Below, piece after piece: positions 40,250 to 49,753 of a stretch of DNA of 53,464 nucleotides. Made by a program: the position numbers and the translations under genes. The notes beneath the pieces were generated by a model that saw only the letters and a program-made list of their open reading frames with translations, made no database searches and was not told the DNA's origin. Each line of letters starts with the position of its first letter. Position 1 is the stretch's first letter. Origin of the DNA: Oscillospiraceae bacterium (GTDB taxonomy: Bacteria; Bacillota; Clostridia; Oscillospirales; Ruminococcaceae); assembly GCA_021769525.1 (NCBI GenBank), contig JAETSQ010000013.1, positions 1 through 53,464 on the forward strand. Reading direction: 5' to 3'.

Positions 40250-41371
40250 CTACCGTCCCGGTATCTCCAGGATATAAATATCCACGAACCGGGCGCCGTT
40301 GAGGACGCTTTCGGTGTAGGTCTCGTAGAAGAGGTCCACCGTCACCCCGTTGCCGGCAAATTCCCCGGTGTCGTTCACCACCGAGTAGCCGTAGATGAAT
40401 TTATTGTCCGGGGTCTTGATGTACAGCTTGGTGCCGTAGGGCATCTCGTTCAGGCGCACCACCGCCACCGTCCCCGCCTGGCAGTAGGTCACGCCGTACT
40501 GGCCCTTGGTGGTCCAGTAGCCGGAGCCCCAGGCCTTGCCGGAGCGGTGGTAGCCGGTGGCCTTCTGGTTGCGGAGCACCGAGATATAGTTCACCGGGTT
40601 GCCGTTGGCGTCCAGGGGGTACTGGTCGCTGAAATCGAAGTTGGAAATGGGGCTGCCGTCCCCGACGAGGACGTGGGCGGTGGTTGGGTATTTCAGGATG
40701 TCCTCCCGGACCTTGTAGCGGTCCACCACCTCGCCGTCCTCCAGCACCTCCTCCCAGGTCTCCTTCTTGAGGCCCTCGGCCCCGTACTGGAGGTAGCGGG
40801 TGCTTCCGTTTTTGATGACGCTGGTGTGCTTTTCCACCGTCTCGTAGGGGAGGACCACCTCGTTTTCCACCCGGCGGGAATCCACCCGGATGATGGTGAT
40901 CTCGTCCCCAGGCATCAGGACGGTGGCCCGCGGATGGGTGATCTTATCGGCGTTGCGCAGCTCCACCCCGTTGGCTGCCAGCAGCTCCGCCACCGTGTCC
41001 CCCTCCATACAGTAGAGGTCCTGAGCCTCCCCGTCCACCGAAAGGCTCACCGAAAAGGGGTGCTGGATGGAAATTTGCCGGAAGCGGCCGGAAGCGGGGG
41101 CGGTGTGCTCCACCAGGTCCCTGGGGCCGATTTGGACCTCCTCGCTCTCCAATATCTTCCGATAGTCCTGCTCCCTGGTGACGGTGACGGTGGCGCTGTC
41201 CCCGTCCACGATGTACACCACATGGTCCAGGTAGACCGCCGCAAAGCGCACGGCGAAAAAGGCCGCGGCAGCGATGGCCACCGCGGTGGCGGAGCTGAAC
41301 ACGCAGCGCAGAAGGACCTCCAGGCAGCGCAGGAGGACCCGCAGGCTTCGGTTTTGCAGAACTTTGATCAT
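40250..41371 (-). CDS. YabE-like cell-wall protein (DUF348, G5, 3D domains)
   Basis: 373 residues. An N-terminal membrane helix or signal (about 22-48) is followed by two DUF348 ubiquitin-like repeats (VYIVDGDSATVTVTREQDYRKIL; ISIQHPFSVSLSVDGEAQDLYCMEGDTVAELL), a G5 domain (VENEVVLPYETVEKHTSVIKNGSTRYLQYGAEG) and a C-terminal domain in the position of the 3D/resuscitation-factor catalytic barrel (VAVVRLNEMPYGTKLYIKTPDNKFIYGYSVVNDTGEF). In YabE/Rpf-like proteins this domain cuts or remodels peptidoglycan. The classical DTG-x-A-I-x-G-x-x-ID triad is altered (NDTGEFAGNGVTVDLF), so activity is uncertain. Confidence 0.87.
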   Translation of the reverse strand: MIKVLQNRSLRVLLRCLEVLLRCVFSSATAVAIAAAAFFAVRFAAVYLDHVVYIVDGDSATVTVTREQDYRKILESEEVQIGPRDLVEHTAPASGRFRQISIQHPFSVSLSVDGEAQDLYCMEGDTVAELLAANGVELRNADKITHPRATVLMPGDEITIIRVDSRRVENEVVLPYETVEKHTSVIKNGSTRYLQYGAEGLKKETWEEVLEDGEVVDRYKVREDILKYPTTAHVLVGDGSPISNFDFSDQYPLDANGNPVNYISVLRNQKATGYHRSGKAWGSGYWTTKGQYGVTYCQAGTVAVVRLNEMPYGTKLYIKTPDNKFIYGYSVVNDTGEFAGNGVTVDLFYETYTESVLNGARFVDIYILEIPGR

Positions 41372-41399
41372 AGATGCTCCCTTCAGTGGGATTTTTGGG

Positions 41400-41885
41400 G
41401 ATGCAGAAGGGCTTCTTTTTGGGTTTTGTTTTGCGGCGAAGCCGCCGCAAGCCCGCCGCCGTAGGCGGCGGCCCCGCAGGCCGCAGGCCGGAGGGGGTAC
41501 TATCCCCGAAGGGGATCATCAATAGCCCCGCAGGGATAAGAAGGTGTGGGGCGTTTGCCCCACCCTTTGGGAGGGTCCAGGCTGCGCCCGCAGGCGCGTT
41601 TCGAGGCCAACCGCCGCGAAGCGGCGGCTCTTGGACCGAGATGGGAACCCCCCGGTGGGATTATCAAGGGCTGGCCGGTCGCGGAGCGAAGCGGAGGCGG
41701 CGAAGGCCCCGGTGGGGCCTTCGAGGCCACGTTCCCGACCGCAGGGAGGGATGCCCTTGAGCCGTTCTTTCCCCCCTTTCTGTCGGTACAGAAAGGGGGT
41801 CCCCGCCGGATAGGCGCAGGCTGATTCAGCGGGTGCCGCCCACTTCGGCAAAATCAAAACCCGGCAATCGGGCCGTCTTCCGTGG
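41400..41885. repeat. Gene-free array of short GC hairpins
   Basis: No gene. At least seven perfect hairpins follow one another, most with three- or four-base loops: GCGGC-GAA-GCCGC (41433), GCCGCC-GTA-GGCGGC (41455), ATCCCC-GAA-GGGGAT (41502), GTGGGGC-GTTT-GCCCCAC (41546), CCGCCGC-GAA-GCGGCGG (41611), GAAGGCCCC-GGT-GGGGCCTTC (41702) and CCCCCTTTCTGT-CGGT-ACAGAAAGGGGG (41772). Confidence 0.7.
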
Positions 41886-41940
41886 AAGAACTCCCTCCGC
41901 CAGCCTACGGCTGCCACCTCCCTCGGCGAGGGAGGCTTGG
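41886..41940 (+). repeat. D-family intergenic repeat, copy D3
   Basis: GAACTCCCTCCGCCAGCC-TAC-GGCTGCC and CCTCCCTCGGCGAGGGAGGC hairpins, adjoining repeat E2. Confidence 0.65.
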
Positions 41941-41941
41941 C

Positions 41942-42051
41942 TCTGCGGGCGAACCCCTCCTGTCGCCTACGGCCAGCCCTGACGGGCCGCTACGCGTCCC
42001 TTCGGGCACGTGGGCTTCGCCCAATCCTCCCCTTTCAGGGGAGGCTCTGGC
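41942..42051 (+). repeat. E-family 110-bp repeat, copy E2
   Basis: Opposite-strand match to E1 (26245-26354), roughly eight differences over 110 bp by eye. Confidence 0.8.
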
Positions 42052-42059
42052 GCGGGCGG

Positions 42060-42145
42060 AAAGTTTGGCCGCTTTTCTTTTTGCTTCTTTTTTCTCACGG
42101 GTGAGAAAAAAGAAGGCGGGTCCGGGCGGCAGCCCGGATCAGCGC
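42060..42145 (+). repeat. C-family intergenic repeat, copy C5
   Basis: GGCCGCTTTTCTTTTTGC, hairpin CTTCTTTTTTCTCAC/GTGAGAAAAAAGAAG, then CCGGGC/GCCCGG. Several stem positions differ from C2 on both arms, keeping the pairing. Confidence 0.7.
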
Positions 42146-42615
42146 CGGCGCTGGAAAAACTCCCGCAGGAGGGCGGCGCAGTCCTCCTCCAGGACGCCTC
42201 CCAGGACGCGAGGGGGAGCGGCTCCCTCCAGGTCCATCCGGAAAAGGTCGATCCGGGAGCCCAGGCAGCCGGCCAGGCGGTCCGGCGCCCCGTAAACCAC
42301 CCGGTCCAGCCGGGCGTTCAGGCAGGCCCCGGCGCACATACAGCAGGGCTCCAGGGTGACGTAGAGGGTGCAGCCGGAGAGGCGCCAGTCCCCCACCGCC
42401 CGGCAGGCGGCGGCGATGGCCATAAGCTCCCCGTGGCCCAGGGGGGTCTTCTCCGTCTCCCGGAGGTTGTGCCCCCGGCCCAAGATCTCCCCGTCCCGGA
42501 CCACCACCGCCCCCACCGGCACCTCCCCCAGGAGGGCGGCAAGGCGAGCCTCCTCCAGGGCGGCGGCCATCCATTTTTCGTGCTCCCCCAGGCGGGGGGA
42601 TTCCCGTGTGATCAC
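42139..42615 (-). CDS. tadA: tRNA adenosine(34) deaminase TadA
   Basis: 158 residues, CDA-fold zinc deaminase that makes inosine at the wobble base. Zinc and catalytic motif H61-G62-E63 plus P90-C91-C-M-C94. The usual TadA reads HAE; here the middle residue is Gly, while the zinc ligands and catalytic Glu are kept. GTG 42615 overlaps the CPBP protease stop codon (GTGA), with GGAGGAGG about ten bases upstream, so the two are translationally coupled. Confidence 0.92.
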   Translation of the reverse strand: MITRESPRLGEHEKWMAAALEEARLAALLGEVPVGAVVVRDGEILGRGHNLRETEKTPLGHGELMAIAAACRAVGDWRLSGCTLYVTLEPCCMCAGACLNARLDRVVYGAPDRLAGCLGSRIDLFRMDLEGAAPPRVLGGVLEEDCAALLREFFQRRR

Positions 42616-43616
42616 CGGCCCAGCACCTCCTCCAGCAGCGGACGCCAGGTGGTCCAGCAGAGGGCGGCAATGGCGGCGAGCAGGGGGATGCTGCACCCCA
42701 CCGCCCGGAACCGCCGGGCCGGGGTGAGAGCCCCGCGGTAAGGCTCCAGGAGCCTCTCCCCCCGGAGGCGGACCGAGAGGACAAGGCATCCCCCCAGGCA
42801 GTAAAGGAGGGACAGGGCCGTGATGGAAGCGGAGACGGTCAGCTGCGTGTGGGGCCCGCCCAGGGTCCCTGCCAGCTCCACCGCGGAGGCCAGGAGGTTG
42901 TAGCAGCAGTGGATGGCGATGGTGACCCAGAGGGAGCCGGAAAGCACCGTGAAGAAGCCGAAGAGCAGCCCGGCCAGAAGGGCGGGGATCAGCTGGGGCA
43001 CCGTGGTGTGGCAGAGGGCAAAGGTGAGGGCGGAAAGGAGGATGGCAAAGCCGTCCCCAAAGGGGCGGGCCCCCTGGAGGATGGCCCCCCGGAACAGCAG
43101 CTCTTCCAGGATGGCGGGGAGGACCGCGGCGGAGATCAGCCCCAGGACCAGGGGGAGCCCCTCGGAGGGCAGTGTGGCCTGATGGGACGGCAGCGTGTCC
43201 GGGAAGCGCTCCTGGATGAGGACCGAGACCCAGGTGGAAAGGTAATTGGAGAGGGAGCAGACCCCCAAACAGATCCCCAGGGCGGGGAAAAGGATCCCCC
43301 GGCGGGGCCGCCCCAGGGGGAAAAGGGGACGGCCTGTCCGCCCCGGCCCCCGGAACAGCGCCAGAAACAGCAGAGGCAGCAGGAGGGAGTAGCAGTAGCT
43401 GGCCATGTTCACCAACTGGGTCATGGTCTGGGTCACCGGAATGCCGCGGCCCTGCAAGTACCTCCGCAGGAGGTCCACCGGCAGGCTGGTGGAAAGGGCC
43501 GCCAAAAGAAAGAGCAGCATGGTAAAGCCCACCGCGGCCAGATACCGCCCCAGGGCGTGGCGCTCCAGGCGCCGGTCCCGCTCCGGGTCGATGCCCCAGA
43601 GGATGTCCCCTTCCAT
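42612..43616 (-). CDS. CPBP-family intramembrane glutamic endopeptidase
   Basis: 334 residues, about eight membrane helices. CPBP (CAAX protease and bacteriocin-processing) motifs are complete: E171-E172-xxx-R176 in EELLFRG, H203 in FALCH, and H236-xxx-N240 in AIHCCYN. Substrate unknown; family members process or confer resistance to peptides, or act in envelope stress. ATG 43616 follows GGAAGGAGG. First gene of a pair with tadA. Confidence 0.92.
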   Translation of the reverse strand: MEGDILWGIDPERDRRLERHALGRYLAAVGFTMLLFLLAALSTSLPVDLLRRYLQGRGIPVTQTMTQLVNMASYCYSLLLPLLFLALFRGPGRTGRPLFPLGRPRRGILFPALGICLGVCSLSNYLSTWVSVLIQERFPDTLPSHQATLPSEGLPLVLGLISAAVLPAILEELLFRGAILQGARPFGDGFAILLSALTFALCHTTVPQLIPALLAGLLFGFFTVLSGSLWVTIAIHCCYNLLASAVELAGTLGGPHTQLTVSASITALSLLYCLGGCLVLSVRLRGERLLEPYRGALTPARRFRAVGCSIPLLAAIAALCWTTWRPLLEEVLGR

Positions 43617-43734
43617 GGCGCCGCCTCCTTCCTTGCGTGTTAAAGCCTGTTCAAAATCTCCGGGCACACCGCTCGGAGGGCCGCTTTTTGCCCGGACTGC
43701 ATCGCCGGGCCTTAAAGATCATGCCCGCAAAGCA

Positions 43735-44007
43735 TCACGGAAACTCCGCCGGAGCGGGGGCCGCGGCGATGAGGGCCAGCTTCTCCCGGCGGGTGAGGCG
43801 CTTCACCGCCGCCTCCCGGCGCAGGGCAGCGGAGCTGTCCGGCTGGGCCTCCGCCCACACCAGTCGCACCGGCAGCCGGGAGCGGGTGTACTTTGCCCCC
43901 CGGCCGCTGTTGTGGGCCGCGATCCGCTTGGAAAGGCGGTTGGTCCAGCCGGTGTAAAGGCTCCCGTCGGCGCACTCCACCATATAGACAAAGCAGCCCT
44001 GGTCCAT
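43735..44007 (-). CDS. GIY-YIG nuclease superfamily protein (UPF0213/YazA type)
   Basis: 90 residues, the minimal GIY-YIG domain: FVYMVECADGSLYTGWTNRLSKRIAAHNSGRGAKYTRSRLPVRLVWAE, with the two Tyr residues, the catalytic Arg and a Glu. Small stand-alone members may act in DNA repair, but the function is not established. Start at ATG 44007 with a weak GGGGGGAAAA site. Confidence 0.9.
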   Translation of the reverse strand: MDQGCFVYMVECADGSLYTGWTNRLSKRIAAHNSGRGAKYTRSRLPVRLVWAEAQPDSSAALRREAAVKRLTRREKLALIAAAPAPAEFP

Positions 44008-44139
44008 CCGGTTTTCCCCCCGCGGCAGATTTTTATACAGGATAAGTATACACGCTTTTCCGGAAAAAGGCAATCCGAAGAGCGCTCAACGCATCTTAAG
44101 GCCGATCTGGGGTTTCACCCCGCCCGCCCAAAAGAAATC

Positions 44140-44168
44140 TTGCCATGCTGCTCCGGGGATGCTATACT
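44140..44168 (+). promoter_or_regulatory. Promoter of the phosphodiesterase/cupin pair
   Basis: TTGCCA (44140-44145), 17 bp, TATACT (44163-44168). Confidence 0.65.
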
Positions 44169-44211
44169 CTTATCAGAAAGCTGCGTCCACGTGACAGAAA
44201 GGAAAAACGCC

Positions 44212-44763
44212 ATGAAGCTGATGTTCGCCTCCGACATCCACGGTTCCCTCTACTGGGCCAGAGCCATGAAAGCCGCCTGGGAGCGGGAGGCCCCCAAGAA
44301 GCTGATCCTCCTGGGGGACCTGCTGTACCACGGGCCCCGCAATCCCCTCCCCAAGGAGTACGACCCCCAGGGGGTGGTAAACCTCCTGGCGGGGATGAAG
44401 AAGGAGCTCCTCTGCGTCCGGGGGAACTGCGAGGCGGAGGTGGACCAGATGGTCCTCCCCTTCCCGGTGATGGCGGATTATATGGCCCTTTGGCTGGGGG
44501 AGCGAATGGCCTTTGTCACCCATGGGCATCTTTATAACGAGGGGGATCTCCCCATGCTGAAAAAGGGGGACCTCCTCATCCACGGGCACACCCACGTCCC
44601 GGTGATCCGGGTCCACGAGGAGGAGGGCTACACCTACCTGAACCCCGGCTCGGTCTCCCTCCCCAAGGAGGACAGCCCCAACAGCTACATGGTCTGGGAG
44701 GGCGGCCGCTTCTCCATCCGGGAGCTGGAAAGCGGGGAGGAATTCATCGGACGAAGAGTATGA
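44212..44763 (+). CDS. YfcE/MJ0936-type metallophosphodiesterase
   Basis: 183 residues, calcineurin-like fold. Metal-binding motifs: ASDIHGS, LLGDLLYHGPRN, RGNCE, VTHGHLY and HGHTHVP. YfcE-like enzymes hydrolyse phosphodiesters, usually Mn2+-dependent; the natural substrate is unknown. AAAGGAAAAACGCC precedes ATG 44212. Followed by a cupin 12 bases downstream. Confidence 0.92.
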   Translation: MKLMFASDIHGSLYWARAMKAAWEREAPKKLILLGDLLYHGPRNPLPKEYDPQGVVNLLAGMKKELLCVRGNCEAEVDQMVLPFPVMADYMALWLGERMAFVTHGHLYNEGDLPMLKKGDLLIHGHTHVPVIRVHEEEGYTYLNPGSVSLPKEDSPNSYMVWEGGRFSIRELESGEEFIGRRV

Positions 44764-44775
44764 AGGAGGTTTATT

Positions 44776-45099
44776 ATGTATAAGAACATCGAAAAGCAGG
44801 CAACCCTGCGGCTGGCCGACCTGGTGGATTACCAGCCGGGACAGGTGGTGAGCCGGACTCTGGTCCAGAACCAGGGGATGGGGATGACCCTCTTCGCTTT
44901 TGATAAGGGGGAGGAGATCTCCACCCACGCCTCCGGCGGGGATGCCATGGTCACCGTCCTGGAGGGGGTGGGCCGCTTTACCGTCGGCGGGGAGGTCTTC
45001 ACCCTCCAGACGGGGGATACCCTGGTGATGCCCAAGGACATCCCCCACGCCGTCTACGGCGTGGAGCGGATGAAGTTCCAACTGGTGGTCTCCTTCTGA
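44776..45099 (+). CDS. Cupin domain protein
   Basis: 107 residues, single conserved barrel: GMTLFAFDKGEEISTHASGGDAMVTVLEGVGRFTVGGEVFTLQTGDTLVMPKDIPHAVYG. The metal-binding His pattern is partial (H in STHA and H in PHAV; a Gln or Glu is less clear). No enzyme assignment is possible. Strong GAAGGAGG site. Confidence 0.88.
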   Translation: MYKNIEKQATLRLADLVDYQPGQVVSRTLVQNQGMGMTLFAFDKGEEISTHASGGDAMVTVLEGVGRFTVGGEVFTLQTGDTLVMPKDIPHAVYGVERMKFQLVVSF

Positions 45100-45130
45100 C
45101 CGTCCCCATCATCCCTTCTGCAAGAGAACA

Positions 45131-45172
45131 GCCCCCAGCCTGCCTTCCGGCGGGCTGAGGGCCGCTTTTTTT
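45131..45172. terminator. Terminator between cupin gene and glnN
   Basis: GCCCCCAGCCTGCC/GGCGGGCTGAGGGC stem followed by seven T residues on the plus strand. It is strong for the plus-strand pair; the convergent glnN may also use it. Confidence 0.85.
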
Positions 45173-45178
45173 ATGGTA

Positions 45179-47257
45179 TTATACGTAGTGCACCAGGCCG
45201 GTATAGGTGGGGATGGGCCAGACATCCTCCGGGGCGATGACCTCCGCCTGGTCGCAGGAGCCCCGCAGCTGGGCCATATCCCGCAGCACCACATCCCGCA
45301 TATACACCGCCCGCTCCACCGGGTCCTCCGGCTGGCTGTCCAGGTCCCACTCCAGGCTCCCCACCTGGTTGGAGATGGCGTTCACCAGGTCCGCCAGCTG
45401 TTCCAGGTGCTCCTCCAGGTAGCCCTGGCTCCGGCCCATGGCGGCAGAAAAGTCCCGGACATCGCGGGCCACCCCGCCGGTGTACCGGGCCACCGCCGGC
45501 AGGATCTGGCGGCGGACCATCTGCACCAGCACCGAGGCCTGGATGTTCACCACCTTGGTGTAGTTTTCGGTCATGATCTCCCGGCGGGAGGCGCATTCCT
45601 CCGGGGTGAGAACGCCGAACCGCCCCAGGAGCTTCCAGTTTTTGGGGTCCTCCAGCGCCTCCAGAGCCTGCACGGTGTCCCCGATGGCCGGAAGCCCCCG
45701 GCTCTCGGCCTCCTGGGCCCACTGCTGGCTGTAGTTATCCCCGTTAAAGACGATGCGGCCGTGGCTCCGGAGGGTCTCCCCGATGACCCTCCGGACGGTG
45801 GCGGGGGTAAAGCCCTCCTCCTCAAAATAGATGGCGAAGGCGTTGAAGCTGTCCGCCAGGATGGTGTTGAGGACGGTGTTGGCCAGGGCGATGGACTGGG
45901 AGGAGCCCACCATCCGGAATTCAAACTTGTTGCCGGTGAAGGCGAAGGGGCTGGTGCGGTTGCGGTCGCTGTCATCCGCCATCAGCTCCGGGCTGGTGGA
46001 AACGCCGATGTTCAGGCTGTGGCTCTGGTGGTCCTCCCCGATCTCCTCCCCGGCGGCCTGGCGCAGGGCATCCAGAAGGGAATCCCCCAGGAAGACCGAG
46101 ATGATGGAGGGCGGGGCCTCGCTCCCCCCCAGGCGGCAGTCGTTGCCGGCGGTGGCGGTGGAAAGGCGCAGCAGCTCCGGGTAGGAATCCACCCCCCGCA
46201 GGAAGGCGCAGATGGTCAGCAGAAAGCGGATATTCCCCGCCGGGTCCTTTCCGGGCGCCAGGAGGTTCACCCCTGTATCGGTGGTGAGGGAGTAGTTATC
46301 GTGCTTGCCGCTGCCGTTCACCCTGGCAAAGGGCTTTTCGTGGAGGAGGCAGGCCAGCCCCTGCTCCTTGGCCACCTCCCGCAGCGTCTCCATCACCATC
46401 TGGTTGTGGTCGCAGGCCACGTTGCAGCTTTCGTACACCAGGGCCAGCTCATGCTGGGCGGGGGCCACCTCGTTGTGCTTGGTCTTTACCGGGATGCCCA
46501 GCTCCCAGAGGCGGCGGTCCACCTCCTCCATGTACCTTGCGATGCGCAGGCGGATGCGCCCCAGGTAGTGGTCCTCCAGCTCCTGGCCCTTGGGCATGGG
46601 GGCCCCCAGGAGGGTGGTCCCGCAGAGCTTCAGGTCCAGCCGGTCCTCGTAGGCGGCCCGGTCCACGATGAAGTACTCCTGCTCCGCCCCCACGCTGGGC
46701 TCCACCCGCTTCACGCCCTCCATGCCAATGGCCCGGCAGAAGCGCACCGCCTCCCGGCTCACCGCCTCCATGGAGCGGAGAAGGGGGGTCTTGGCGTCCA
46801 GGGCCTGTCCGGTATAGGCGCAGAAGGCGGTGGGGATGTAGAGGGTGTCGTTCTTTACAAAGGCGGGGCTGGTGGGGTCCCAGGCGGTGTAGCCCCTGGC
46901 CTCAAAAGTGGCCCGCAGCCCCCCGGAGGGGAAGGAGGAGGCGTCCGGCTCCCCCACAAAGAGGGATTTCCCGGAAAATTCGGTGATGGCGCCCCCCTCC
47001 CCGTCGGGGGAGAGGAAGGCGTCAAACTTGCCGGCGGTGATGCCGGTCATAGGCTGGAACCAGTGGGTGAAGTGGGTGGCCCCCTTCTCGATGGCCCAGT
47101 CCTTCATGGCGTCGGCCACCGCCTGGGCGATGTCCGGGTCCAGGCATCCCCCCAGATGGGTGGCCTTCTCCAGCCGTTCCCACACCTCGCGGGGGAGCCG
47201 CTTTTTCATCACCTGCGGGCTGAACACCCGGCTGCCAAAGCTCTCCTGTGGATTCAT
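45179..47257 (-). CDS. glnN: Glutamine synthetase type III
   Basis: 692 residues, the large GSIII form of anaerobes. It has an N-terminal GSIII-specific region (GATHFTHWFQPMTGITAGKFDAFL) and a catalytic core with EQEYFIVD, NEVAPAQHELALVYE, KPFARVNGSGKHDNYSL (the ammonium and substrate loop) and NRTSPFAFTGNKFEFRMVGSSQS. It makes glutamine from glutamate and ammonia. Start at ATG 47257 with GAAGGAG upstream. It lies 74 bases after asnA, so the two form a nitrogen-assimilation operon. Confidence 0.96.
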   Translation of the reverse strand: MNPQESFGSRVFSPQVMKKRLPREVWERLEKATHLGGCLDPDIAQAVADAMKDWAIEKGATHFTHWFQPMTGITAGKFDAFLSPDGEGGAITEFSGKSLFVGEPDASSFPSGGLRATFEARGYTAWDPTSPAFVKNDTLYIPTAFCAYTGQALDAKTPLLRSMEAVSREAVRFCRAIGMEGVKRVEPSVGAEQEYFIVDRAAYEDRLDLKLCGTTLLGAPMPKGQELEDHYLGRIRLRIARYMEEVDRRLWELGIPVKTKHNEVAPAQHELALVYESCNVACDHNQMVMETLREVAKEQGLACLLHEKPFARVNGSGKHDNYSLTTDTGVNLLAPGKDPAGNIRFLLTICAFLRGVDSYPELLRLSTATAGNDCRLGGSEAPPSIISVFLGDSLLDALRQAAGEEIGEDHQSHSLNIGVSTSPELMADDSDRNRTSPFAFTGNKFEFRMVGSSQSIALANTVLNTILADSFNAFAIYFEEEGFTPATVRRVIGETLRSHGRIVFNGDNYSQQWAQEAESRGLPAIGDTVQALEALEDPKNWKLLGRFGVLTPEECASRREIMTENYTKVVNIQASVLVQMVRRQILPAVARYTGGVARDVRDFSAAMGRSQGYLEEHLEQLADLVNAISNQVGSLEWDLDSQPEDPVERAVYMRDVVLRDMAQLRGSCDQAEVIAPEDVWPIPTYTGLVHYV

Positions 47258-47331
47258 AGGCTTTCTCCTTCTGCTATCCTTCAAAACTGCGCCCGTGGCG
47301 GCGCGGGCGGCGAGACAGCGGGGGCACCCCG

Positions 47332-48345
47332 CTACAAGAGATGCACCCCGTGGGCGGCGCAGAGTTCCACCTGCTCCGGGGGCCAGATGGAGGCCTGCAC
47401 CTCCCCGATGTGGGCCTTCTCCAGCAGCACCATACAGATACGGGACTGGCCGATGCCGCCCCCCATGGTGAGGGGGAGCTTCCCCTCCAGCAGGGCCTTG
47501 TGGAAGGGCAGCTCCCTGCGCTCCGGGCAGCCGCGCACCGCCAGCTGCCGCTCCAGGGTGTTGGCATCCACCCGGATGCCCATGGAGGAAAGCTCCACCG
47601 CCCGCCCCAGCACCGGGTACCAGATGAGGATGTCCCCGTTGAGGGCCCAGTCATCGTAGTCCGGGGCCCGGCCATCGTGGGGGGCGCCGCCCCGGAGGTC
47701 CCCGCCGATGCCCATAAGGAACACCGCCCCGTGCTCCCTGGCGATGGCGTCCTCCCGCTCCTTGGGGGTCTTTTCCGGCCAGCGGTCCTCCAGCTCCTGG
47801 GTGGAGACAAAGGTGATGGTCTCCGGGAAGTAGCGGGAGAGGCAGGGGAACCGGCTGCAGAGGAGCTCCTGGCTCTTTGTAAAGACCTGCCAGAGGCGGG
47901 CCACCTTTTCCCGCAGGAATTGGCGGCTGCGCTGCTCCTTTGTGATGACCAGTTCCCAATCCCACTGGTCTACGTAGACCGAGTGGAGGTTGTCCAGCAT
48001 CTCGTCCCGGCGGATGGCGTTCATATCGGTGTAGAGGCCGGTGCCGGGGGCGAAGCCGTAAGCGGCCAGGGCCATCCGCTTCCACTTGGCCAGGGACTGG
48101 ACGATCTGCACCTGGGCCCCGTCCACATCCAGGATGTCAAACTGGACCGGCCGCTCCACCCCGTTGAGGTCATCGTTGAGGCCGCTCTCCGGCCGGACGA
48201 AGAGGGGGGCGGAGACACGGGTGAGCCCCAGGGCGGCAGAAAGCTGGGTCTCAAAGATGTCCTTGGCGGCCTTGATGGCCACCTCCGTCTCCAGAAGATC
48301 CAGTTTGGAAAGATAGTGCCGGGGAATGATGACGCTGCCGGACAT
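47332..48345 (-). CDS. asnA: Aspartate-ammonia ligase
   Basis: 337 residues, AsnA family, related to class II tRNA synthetase cores. Landmarks: FVRPESGLNDDLNGVERPVQFDI, QIVQSLAKWKRMAL, MNAIRRDE, SVYVDQWDWE and GGGIGQSRICM. It makes asparagine from aspartate and ammonia with ATP. GGGAGGG precedes ATG 48345. First gene of the operon with glnN. Confidence 0.96.
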   Translation of the reverse strand: MSGSVIIPRHYLSKLDLLETEVAIKAAKDIFETQLSAALGLTRVSAPLFVRPESGLNDDLNGVERPVQFDILDVDGAQVQIVQSLAKWKRMALAAYGFAPGTGLYTDMNAIRRDEMLDNLHSVYVDQWDWELVITKEQRSRQFLREKVARLWQVFTKSQELLCSRFPCLSRYFPETITFVSTQELEDRWPEKTPKEREDAIAREHGAVFLMGIGGDLRGGAPHDGRAPDYDDWALNGDILIWYPVLGRAVELSSMGIRVDANTLERQLAVRGCPERRELPFHKALLEGKLPLTMGGGIGQSRICMVLLEKAHIGEVQASIWPPEQVELCAAHGVHLL

Positions 48346-48374
48346 AATGATCCCTCCCGAACAAATTCCCCATC

Positions 48375-48403
48375 ATTGTATCACCGCAAAAAACGCTTTT
48401 CAA
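48375..48403 (-). promoter_or_regulatory. Promoter of asnA-glnN
   Basis: Minus strand TTGAAA (48398-48403), 17 bp, TACAAT (48375-48380). Confidence 0.7.
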
Positions 48404-48445
48404 TCCGGGAGAAGGTATATTTTTTCCCATAGAGCAAAATACTAG

Positions 48446-49747
<1,302 letters not shown>

Positions 49748-49753
49748 TCTCTT

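Noticed and set aside
41400-42145. CRISPR array in the hairpin-rich region
   Set aside because: Hairpins have unrelated sequences and irregular spacing; there are no repeated direct repeats with unique spacers and no cas genes.
43735-44007. Homing endonuclease or intron associated with the GIY-YIG domain
   Set aside because: The protein is only the 90-residue UPF0213 form, with no DNA-binding domain or surrounding intron structure.
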